Below the pieces are notes generated by a model that saw nothing but the letters and a program-made list of their open reading frames with translations, did no database searches and was not told where the DNA came from. Positions 18,405 to 24,258 of a stretch of 24,258 nucleotides of DNA are shown in pieces; within the stretch, counting starts at the first letter, position 1, and every line of letters begins with the position of its first letter. The DNA is from a virus: positions 1 through 24,258 of IMG/VR virus record IMGVR_UViG_3300014502_000033; one strand, written 5' to 3'. The position numbers were made by a program, and so were the translations under genes.

Positions 18405-20147
18405 ATGGCTGATAAACTTTCGAAAGAGCTTCTGGAGAGGTACGGAGGTCTAAAATCTAAGAGAGACGGAATTTGGCTTTCGGACTGGCAGTATATTTCG
18501 CAATATGCGCTACCGAAGGACAGCGACATCCAGACGACGAAGACCGAGGGCGTGAGCGGCTGGACGGAATTGGTTTTCGACACGACGATGATTGAGGCGG
18601 CGCACGCGCTGAAGACGGGACAATACAACTGGCTGACGCCGCCGAATCAGCCGTGGGGCGAGTACGTCGTTCCCGACGAGCTGAAGACAAAGGACGACGA
18701 CGACCCGGGCATTGACGAGGCGACGAAATGGCTGGCTCATGCGAGTGACGTCATCCGCGAGGAGCGAGCGCGGTCTAATTTCTATTCCGTGGTGGACATG
18801 GCTTATCTGGGCGTGTCGGTATTTGCGACGGACTTGATGATCGTGGAGGAGGGAAAGAAGACGCTGTTCAACTATCGGCACGCTCGGATCGGAACGTACT
18901 GCATCGAGGAGGACGATGAGGGAGTGGTCGATACCACGTTTCGCGAGTTCGAGATGACGTACCGGCAGGCGAAGCAATTGTTCCAGCGGAAGGACGACAA
19001 GATTCCCGAGGACATGGAGCGGCAGTGTCGCGGGGCAAAGGGGCTGGGCAAGAAGTTCAAGTTTCTGCATTGCATTTTCCCCCGGGAGGACAGCGACCGT
19101 TTGCCGGAGCGCAAGGATGGGGCGAACAAGCCGGTCGCGTCGGTTTACATTGCGATGGATTTTCCGAATGAGGAGCCGGTTCGGGTGTCTGGCTACGACG
19201 AGCAGCCGGCGCTCTGCCAGCGGTTTTCCAAGTGGGGCACGGATTCGCCTTGGGGTTACGGGCCGTCGTATCTGGCTTTGCCGATTGCTCGGCAGTTGAA
19301 CTACGTGCAGCAGTTCCTTGACGCACTCGCGGAGCTGCACGCCTATCCGCGAGTGCTGACCCCGGATAATTTGGATGGCGACGTCGATCTTCGAGCCGGC
19401 GGCAACACAGTTTACGACTCGGCCAACCCCAACGCCAAGCCCGAGGAGTGGGCGACGGTGGGTGACTACAAGTTGGGCATGGAAATGCAGGAGCAGCGGC
19501 GAGAACAACTGCGCGACGCCTTTATGAACAAGGCCTTCAAGTTGCTAAATTCGATGCCGCTGCTCGACAAGAAGATGACGGCCTTCGAGATTGCGCAGCG
19601 GCAGGCTGAGCAGTTGGGCGACTTCACCCCGACGCTGGGCCGGCGCATCACGGAGTTCCTGAATCCGCTCATGATGCGGGAATTTGGCATTGCGTACCGG
19701 GCGGGCAAACTGGGGCAGGCTCCCGATTCTCTGATGGTGGACTTGGGCAACGGCAAGCGTGGATTGGCGATGCCCAAGGTTGTCATCTCGAATCGGCTGA
19801 CCGATGCGCTTAAGGCGCTGAAGAACCGGGCCACCGAGGAGACATTTCAGTTCCTCATGCCGCAGGTCGAAACGAACCCCCAGGTGCTCGACATTTTCGA
19901 CATGGACAAGGTGAACGCCGACTACGCGCTGAACTCCGGCATGGCGCCCGATTCGATGCGGCCGAAGAAGGGTGCCAATAGCGTCGCAGCCATCCGGCAG
20001 GCGCGCGCGCAACAGATCAAGGCGCAGCAGGCCGCGCAAGCGGCGGAGCAGTTGGGCAAGGCCGGAGCGGGGCTCGGCAAGTCGCCGCAGTTCCTTCAGG
20101 ATGCCGCCGAGGAGCAGATGACCGGCGGCAAGAGCCAAGCGGCTTAG
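18405..20147 (+). CDS. Portal (head-to-tail connector) protein, podovirus type
   Basis: The ATG at 18405 gives 580 residues. The opening KLSKELLERYGGLKSKRDGI and WLSDWQYISQYALPKDSD, then FDTTMIEAAHALKTGQYNWL and PPNQPWGEYVVPDE, are the hallmark of the podovirus head-to-tail connecting family. The middle carries RYETQ-like segments such as MTYRQAKQLF and SPWGYGPSYLALPIARQLNY. Late helices (KMTAFEIAQRQAEQLGDFTP) would form the wing and crown, with an Ala/Gln-rich tail. It forms the dodecameric ring through which TerL packs DNA and to which the tail attaches. Expected length for the family is 500-600. Confidence 0.92.
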   Translation: MADKLSKELLERYGGLKSKRDGIWLSDWQYISQYALPKDSDIQTTKTEGVSGWTELVFDTTMIEAAHALKTGQYNWLTPPNQPWGEYVVPDELKTKDDDDPGIDEATKWLAHASDVIREERARSNFYSVVDMAYLGVSVFATDLMIVEEGKKTLFNYRHARIGTYCIEEDDEGVVDTTFREFEMTYRQAKQLFQRKDDKIPEDMERQCRGAKGLGKKFKFLHCIFPREDSDRLPERKDGANKPVASVYIAMDFPNEEPVRVSGYDEQPALCQRFSKWGTDSPWGYGPSYLALPIARQLNYVQQFLDALAELHAYPRVLTPDNLDGDVDLRAGGNTVYDSANPNAKPEEWATVGDYKLGMEMQEQRREQLRDAFMNKAFKLLNSMPLLDKKMTAFEIAQRQAEQLGDFTPTLGRRITEFLNPLMMREFGIAYRAGKLGQAPDSLMVDLGNGKRGLAMPKVVISNRLTDALKALKNRATEETFQFLMPQVETNPQVLDIFDMDKVNADYALNSGMAPDSMRPKKGANSVAAIRQARAQQIKAQQAAQAAEQLGKAGAGLGKSPQFLQDAAEEQMTGGKSQAA

Positions 20148-20250
20148 GATTGACACGCACGCCTGCATGACTCACTGATGGCGAACACCGCCACACTTAA
20201 AAACTAAACCGGGTGTATAAACCGCTCCGGCGGCAACCCACAAAAACATC

Positions 20251-20883
20251 ATGGCTATTCCCGCACTACAGTCGTTCGTTGGTCAGGTCGGTCCCGTCAC
20301 CACTCAAGATGGTGCCACGCCGCTTATGCGTTTCGGCAAATCCGCCGAACTCATCGCTCAGGAACTCCACGGTCGCTACTACGAGACCACGTATCGCAAG
20401 AATATGTACTCGGGTTCGATTGTCGGTCAGGTCACTACGGTCGGACTCGCGACGACCTACACCGGACTTTGCCTCGCCAATCCTCCTGGTAGCTCGGTCA
20501 ATCTGGTGCTCAACAAGGTGGGAGTGAGTTTCCTGGTGGTCTTTGCCGCCGCGTCCGCGGTCGGTCTGATGACGGGTTACAGCGGAGTCGCCCTGACGGG
20601 TGTTACCGCCGTCACCGTGCGCAATCAGTTGTTCAATGGCGGTGGGCCGGGACAGGGCCTCTTGGCGAGTGCCGCGACGCTCCCCATCGCCCCCACAGTG
20701 AACACGATCTTTGGCGCGGGCCTGACGGGAGCGATCACGACTGCGCCCGACGTGTTCGGGTTGTTTGACCTCGAAGGTTCGCTGATTCTTCCTCCGGGCG
20801 GATATGTGGCCATCTACACGTCCACCGTCTCGGGCGCGGCTTCGATGGCCGCGTCGATGAGCTGGGAAGAGGTCTTGATTTAA
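20251..20883 (+). CDS. Virion structural protein, beta-rich
   Basis: The protein has 210 residues. The N-terminal part is GQVGPVTTQDGATPLMRFGK, then SAELIAQELHGRYYETTYRK. Gly, Thr, Ser and Val-rich beta segments follow (LATTYTGLCLANPPGSSVNL, VTAVTVRNQLFNGGG), ending in PPGGYVAIYTSTVSGAASM. This layout of a short helix, GRYYE.TYR.N and a beta sandwich is common among virion proteins of environmental podoviruses. It may be a decoration or minor capsid protein. A 103-bp gap precedes it and a small stem (CCGC/GCGG) lies just upstream. The structural class is fairly secure. Confidence 0.7.
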   Translation: MAIPALQSFVGQVGPVTTQDGATPLMRFGKSAELIAQELHGRYYETTYRKNMYSGSIVGQVTTVGLATTYTGLCLANPPGSSVNLVLNKVGVSFLVVFAAASAVGLMTGYSGVALTGVTAVTVRNQLFNGGGPGQGLLASAATLPIAPTVNTIFGAGLTGAITTAPDVFGLFDLEGSLILPPGGYVAIYTSTVSGAASMAASMSWEEVLI

Positions 20884-20913
20884 CGGGAACGACAGAATGG
20901 TTTCGCCACAACC

Positions 20914-21243
20914 ATGAGTCTTGAACCAGACGCCACAAAATCCGACGCCCTCCAGCAAGCCCGAGCCAAAGCGCGAAGGCTTGCCGGGGCATTCGAGACC
21001 GTTTTCGGCAAGGGAACTCGACGCACAGCGGAGCAAAAACTTGTGTTGGAACATCTGTCCGCCTGTGCGAGCGACGACCAAAACGCCTATCGCTTCAACG
21101 AATCCCGCGATGGAGTCTCGTTGATCGCGGCCGGCATCCATCGCGACGGGGCACGCTCCGTCTTGAGAATTATCGACCGGCAGCTAGCCATAGCTGCCAA
21201 TGTGAAAGTCGCCAAGAAAGAGAAACCTGTAACCAAAAGATAA
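20914..21243 (+). CDS. Bbp19-like phage protein
   Basis: The protein has 109 residues. The core is AGAFETVFGKGTRRTAEQKL, VLEHLSACASDDQNAYRFNE, DGVSLIAAGIHRDGARSVL and RIIDRQL, with a basic tail. The pattern F..VFG....RT.EQ..VLEHL....D...F....DG...A..HRDGARS..R.ID is that of the Bbp19 family found near the portal and scaffold genes of podoviruses. Function in virion assembly is not established. It is separated by 9 nt from the next gene. Confidence 0.75.
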   Translation: MSLEPDATKSDALQQARAKARRLAGAFETVFGKGTRRTAEQKLVLEHLSACASDDQNAYRFNESRDGVSLIAAGIHRDGARSVLRIIDRQLAIAANVKVAKKEKPVTKR

Positions 21244-21252
21244 CGCCACACC

Positions 21253-21936
21253 ATGAGTGAAGAAATCGCCACTGATCCGGTCAAGTTCCACAAGAACGGA
21301 GACCTCACGCAAGACATCGACGGGAGCAAAACCGTTATCGGCCACTACGATAGAAAGAAACGCCACGTCGAATTTGAGACGCTGGAGTATTCGCGCAAGC
21401 TGATGCGGCAAGTCAGCGCCGCCATCGGCACCGTAGCGCAGGGCACGCAATCCAGCGGCCTCGTCATCGAAACCATCGGCGTCAAGGGGTTCGAGCGCGA
21501 CCAGCCGACCGGCAAGGTGCCGCCGCGGCCCAAGCGTGGCCCGCTGGGCGACCAGACACCCGCAGTCGTGGCGTGGTATTTCAAATACTACCCGCACGAG
21601 GCGTACATCCGCTACGGGGTGTTTCTCGACGAGAATGGCGATCCGGTGCGGAAGAAGGTCAAGCGCCGAACGACTGAGATCGTGGATGACCGCGAAGGCG
21701 ATAAAGGGTACTACAACGACGATCCGACGAACCAAGGGCAGCGCGTAGCCAACAAATCTTGGGAGAAGGGGCCGATTGGCCAGCTCACCACGGAAGAGGT
21801 CATCGACGACCAGATCATTGCGCGCCGGCCCACGCACATGACTTTCACGCCGAACGAAGTCGTAGGCGGATTCGACACGGGCGAGGAAGACGGAGACAAC
21901 CCTGACGAGACCACGAGCGGGGAGGACGCCCAATGA
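21253..21936 (+). CDS. Head-region protein, unknown
   Basis: This 227-residue protein begins MSEEIATDPVKFHKNGDL with a helix (SRKLMRQVSAAIGTVAQG), then a basic Pro-rich linker (TGKVPPRPKRGPLGD), a centre TPAVVAWYFKYYPHEAYIRY, and an acidic, disordered C-terminus (FDTGEEDGDNPDETTSGEDA). The alternating charged and disordered parts fit a scaffold-associated or internal head protein. Its stop overlaps the next start (ATGA). No family was recognised. Confidence 0.6.
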   Translation: MSEEIATDPVKFHKNGDLTQDIDGSKTVIGHYDRKKRHVEFETLEYSRKLMRQVSAAIGTVAQGTQSSGLVIETIGVKGFERDQPTGKVPPRPKRGPLGDQTPAVVAWYFKYYPHEAYIRYGVFLDENGDPVRKKVKRRTTEIVDDREGDKGYYNDDPTNQGQRVANKSWEKGPIGQLTTEEVIDDQIIARRPTHMTFTPNEVVGGFDTGEEDGDNPDETTSGEDAQ

Positions 21937-22196
21937 ACAATCCCCTTATCATCGCTGTGGTCATACTGGGAATTTCGCAAATCTTGATGGCAATTTCATT
22001 CATTAAGATGTTGTCCGATCAACGCAATTTACTGAGAAAAACCAATGAAGCAGCATTGGCCGAAAACAAGCGCGTTAGTTACCTGATCGAAAAACAATCT
22101 CCCCCGGTTTGCTCTAACGCGATTCCTCCCGCGGGAAACGTGGTGAGCTTTGCCGCACAAGAATCCGGTAAGGAAATGTCGGAGGTGGTCACATGA
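21933..22196 (+). CDS. Small single-TM protein in the head operon
   Basis: The protein has 87 residues. Residues 4-24 are hydrophobic (PLIIAVVILGISQILMAISF), followed by a helix (LSDQRNLLRKTNEAALAENK) likely to form a coiled coil and a polar tail. GGAGG lies 10 nt before the ATG and ATGA overlaps join it to both neighbours. A membrane protein amid capsid genes is unusual; an Rz-like inner-membrane spanin shape (one N-terminal TM plus coiled coil) is one possibility, although lysis genes are elsewhere. Function is open. Confidence 0.6.
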   Translation: MNNPLIIAVVILGISQILMAISFIKMLSDQRNLLRKTNEAALAENKRVSYLIEKQSPPVCSNAIPPAGNVVSFAAQESGKEMSEVVT

Positions 22197-22471
22197 GCAC
22201 CGTCGAAACCGCGCACGAGGTTCGCCTTGATCGAATCGTAAGCCAGAGCAACCTTGCTCAAAACCTGGCGCCGGCCTTCCGCGACAAATTCGATTTCAGC
22301 GACCCGAAGGACTACGACAAGCTGGCTGACTTCGCGTTTGCTGCCGCCGATGCGCTTCTGCGTAAAGAGGAGTACCTGATTCGATACGAGAACACCGACT
22401 ATGAACTTCAACTTCTAGCCGAGCAGAAGGCGGAGCAGCTTCGCCTCGCCAAAGCGGAGGGCAAGGTATGA
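22193..22471 (+). CDS. Small acidic head-region protein, unknown
   Basis: This 92-residue protein is helical and acidic: RLDRIVSQSNLAQNLAPAF, then RDKFDFSDPKDYDKLADFAF, AAADALLRKEEYLIRYENTD and a final helix ELQLLAEQKAEQLRLAKAEG. GGAGG lies 9 nt before the ATG, and ATGA overlaps link it to both neighbours. It is probably translated in a fixed ratio with the scaffold protein that follows. No family was recognised. Confidence 0.6.
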   Translation: MSTVETAHEVRLDRIVSQSNLAQNLAPAFRDKFDFSDPKDYDKLADFAFAAADALLRKEEYLIRYENTDYELQLLAEQKAEQLRLAKAEGKV

Positions 22472-23361
22472 GCGAAGTAATCACTCCTCCTGTTACTCCT
22501 CCGGTAACACCGCCCGTTACGCCTGACGCCAGCACGCCGTTTCATACCGACTGGCTGAAGTCTGACGGCACGCTCAACCCGTCCAGCTACGACCGTCTTC
22601 CCGAGGACGTGCGCTGGATGAAGGACACCCTCGGCAAGTACAAGACGCCCGAAGAGTTGATCCGCGGCACGGCCAACCTCGTCACCGCCGTAGGGAAGAA
22701 GGGGCTCATCCCACTACCCGACAATGCGCCGCCAGAGGCCCGCGCCGAACGCACGGCCATGCTCGACGCCATCAACGGCGTCCCGAAGGAGGCCAAGGAC
22801 TACGGCATCACCAAGCCGCAGGACTTGCCCGACGCCGCGTGGAATCAACCGCTCACGGACGCATTCACGAAATGGGCCAAGGAGAACAGCGTCAGCCCCG
22901 CCGCGGCAAAGAAACTTATTGCGATCACTGCCGAAAGCATGAAGGGCCAGCTCGCCTCGCAGTCGCAATACGAGAAAGATTTCTTCGACGGTCACGCCAA
23001 GGCATTCGAGGCGACGGTGAGGCAGGAGAACATCGCGATAGACAAAGCGAACGCGCTGGCGGAGCGCGGCGCCACGGCGCTGGGATTCGATCTCCAAAAG
23101 CCAGAAATGCAAATGCTGATGAAGAATTCGGCGGTGCGGCTAGCAATGATGCGCCACGCCATCCAGACCGGCGAGGACTCATTCATCAAGGGAGACGAGC
23201 AGGTGGGCGATAACAACCCCATGGCGCTCGCGCAGGACGCGACGCACAACAAGGCGAACCCACTCTACGAGCCGTTGCACGATCCGTCCCATCCGCAGCA
23301 CCGGATGGCGAAGGAGAAACTGGACGGCTGGTGGCGGGCAGCGTCGGCGAAGAAGTCATGA
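22468..23361 (+). CDS. Scaffold-like capsid assembly protein
   Basis: The protein has 297 residues. The N-terminus has a Pro-Thr-Val repeat (VTPPVTPPVTPPVTP), then WLKSDGTLNPSSYDRLPEDV, RWMKDTLGKYKTPEELIRGT and ANLVTAVGKKGLIPLP. A helical region follows (LTDAFTKWAKENSVSPAAAK, ENIAIDKANALAERGATALG), with a charged C-terminus ending KEKLDGWWRAASAKK. The layout of a W-L..DG.L...Y..LPE lead, a helical core and a basic end, encoded between portal and capsid, matches podovirus scaffolding proteins that guide capsid assembly and then leave or are cleaved. GGAGG precedes the start. Confidence 0.75.
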   Translation: MSEVITPPVTPPVTPPVTPDASTPFHTDWLKSDGTLNPSSYDRLPEDVRWMKDTLGKYKTPEELIRGTANLVTAVGKKGLIPLPDNAPPEARAERTAMLDAINGVPKEAKDYGITKPQDLPDAAWNQPLTDAFTKWAKENSVSPAAAKKLIAITAESMKGQLASQSQYEKDFFDGHAKAFEATVRQENIAIDKANALAERGATALGFDLQKPEMQMLMKNSAVRLAMMRHAIQTGEDSFIKGDEQVGDNNPMALAQDATHNKANPLYEPLHDPSHPQHRMAKEKLDGWWRAASAKKS

Positions 23362-23639
23362 TTCGACCCTTGCGCGATCTCCTTGTAATCCGGCCGCTCA
23401 AGCAGCCCGGGATGATCGGACTGATTCACATTCCCGACACCGAACGCTGCCGGGACAAAACCGGCGTGTGGGCGGAAGTCGTCGCGGCTGGTCCAAAGGT
23501 GGAACTGGCCCATGTCGGCACGAAGGTTCACGTCGCGGCCTACGGCTCGCATCTGGCGGGTGACGAGGTAACGGTGGACGGCGAAGTGCTCACGCTCATC
23601 AGGGAGCGGGACATCAACGGAGTGGAGGCGAAGTCATGA
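23358..23639 (+). CDS. GroES-like co-chaperonin
   Basis: The ATG at 23358 overlaps the scaffold stop (ATGA); the longer frame is a shadow. The protein has 93 residues. MIRPLRDLLVIRPLKQPG is the first strand pair, GMIGLIHIPD the mobile-loop region, then GVWAEVVAAGPKVELAHVGT, KVHVAAYGSHLAGDEV and VDGEVLTLIRERDINGV. This matches the GroES/Cpn10 order RPL.DRV.V.......GGI..P, G.V...G.G, G..V....Y.G......G..Y....E.DI.. Phage versions such as T4 gp31 replace or join host GroES to fold capsid protein. The family call is good; its substrate is inferred from neighbours. Confidence 0.8.
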   Translation: MIRPLRDLLVIRPLKQPGMIGLIHIPDTERCRDKTGVWAEVVAAGPKVELAHVGTKVHVAAYGSHLAGDEVTVDGEVLTLIRERDINGVEAKS

Positions 23640-24258
23640 ACGCCCAAGCTCTCGCGTCGCTCAAGGGCGGCATGTGGCAGGATTGGCAGAAGCGCGTGGA
23701 GGCGGCAGGCGGTCAATTCGCCAAGTCGCCGCTCTACGTCGAACAAGATAGCATACTGGAAGAAGAGTTTCGCCGCGTCGCAACACGGGTCGGGTTTGAT
23801 GGCGTGTACGACGTAGGCGGGGAACGGCGCGATGTTCCATTCGGGGCGCGCACGGTCGATACCTGCTTCGGCTGGGTTACGCGCATGTGGCTCGACTCGA
23901 ATACGGAGATCCATTTTCTCTACAAATACCTCCCCGAGTTGGACAAGATGCGCGTGCTCGACATCGGAGCGGGATACGGCCGGTTGGCGGTCGCGCTGGA
24001 GCCGCACGCTAAATTGGTGGCGTGCGTGGACGCAGTTCCAATCTCAACCAAGCTTTGCCGGAAATATGTGGAGGATTTCGGCACAGAAATTCCCGTGCTT
24101 TCGATCCAGCAGTTCATCGACGGTTATGCGCACATGCGGTTCGATCTCGCGATCAACATTCACTCGTGGAACGAATGCACTCTGGAGCAAGTTGAGGCGT
24201 GGCTGTACGTGCTGGTTGAAACGAAGGTGCCGTATCTGTTCACCGTGGCTTACAGCCA
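23636..24258 (+). CDS. Class I SAM-dependent methyltransferase (3' end outside window)
   Basis: The ATG at 23636 overlaps the co-chaperonin stop (ATGA), with GGAGG 8 nt upstream. 207 codons are seen before the window ends. A polar N-terminal region (SLKGGMWQDWQKRVEAAG, GVYDVGGERRDVPFG) is followed by EIHFLYKYLPELDKM. The SAM site is VLDIGAGYGRLAVALE, with the acidic residue of motif II in CVDAVP. Then FDLAINIHSWNEC and WLYVLVETKVPYLFTVAYS follow. The sequence style recalls putative sugar O-methyltransferases; the substrate cannot be fixed. It may modify phage or host glycans or small molecules. Confidence 0.75.
   Translation, partial: MNAQALASLKGGMWQDWQKRVEAAGGQFAKSPLYVEQDSILEEEFRRVATRVGFDGVYDVGGERRDVPFGARTVDTCFGWVTRMWLDSNTEIHFLYKYLPELDKMRVLDIGAGYGRLAVALEPHAKLVACVDAVPISTKLCRKYVEDFGTEIPVLSIQQFIDGYAHMRFDLAINIHSWNECTLEQVEAWLYVLVETKVPYLFTVAYS

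Noticed and set aside
20150-20178. Perfect TTGACA at 20150-20155 as a promoter for the 20251 gene
   Set aside because: No acceptable -10 hexamer at 16-18 bp; the TATAAA at 20216 is too far away and has no -35 of its own.
1-24258. CRISPR arrays or insertion sequences
   Set aside because: No regularly spaced repeats and no transposase or terminal inverted repeat pair were seen on either strand.

Overview
The window is one continuous piece of a tailed bacteriophage genome. The portal is of the podovirus head-to-tail connector type and is followed by a scaffold-like protein, so a short-tailed (podovirus-like) virion is most likely. The DNA is GC-rich and densely coded. A lipoprotein with a clear lipobox in the presumed lysis cassette fits a host with an outer membrane. 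I cannot name the host. No integrase, repressor, polymerase, CRISPR array, intact tRNA or insertion sequence was recognised.

Layout. (a) 1-2512, plus strand: the 3' end of a structural gene, then a cassette of small membrane proteins, a lipoprotein, a coiled-coil protein and, at its end, a CheY-like response-regulator receiver protein. (b) 12625 down to 2448, minus strand: about 30 small, tightly packed early-type genes, often with ATGA overlaps. Its recognisable core is a recombination module: an ERF-family annealing protein (7521-8276), a YqaJ/lambda-type exonuclease (6835-7524), a PD-(D/E)XK MmcB-like nuclease (5893-6648) and a protein with a replication-protein-like C-terminal region (5285-5896). 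Around it lie probable DNA-binding proteins (HTH, RHH), widespread phage families of unknown role (HTPGPW, zinc ribbon, DEEQEAHDN-type) and a possible lysozyme-fold protein. (c) 12626-12883: the divergent control region, with an inverted repeat and a terminator-like hairpin. (d) 12884-24258, plus strand: two HNH endonucleases, a 433-bp gene-poor gap, small and large terminase, portal, virion proteins, a Bbp19-like protein, scaffold, a GroES-like co-chaperonin and the start of a SAM methyltransferase.

How it works together. Two transcription blocks diverge from about 12.7 kb. The leftward one supplies recombination and host-interaction functions; the rightward one supplies packaging and head assembly. 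The plus-strand genes at 1-2512 are the end of a late block and meet the early block tail to tail, with a 65-bp overlap of the last two genes. On a circular or permuted map, 1-2512 would be the far end of the late operon that starts at 12.9 kb.

Most worth a second look: the phage receiver protein, whose start codon overlaps the stop of a holin-like gene; a conserved leader shared by the first early gene and the ERF gene; the HNH gene whose ribosome-binding site lies inside a terminator-like hairpin; and a duplicated 16-bp Shine-Dalgarno-like element before the terminase genes.
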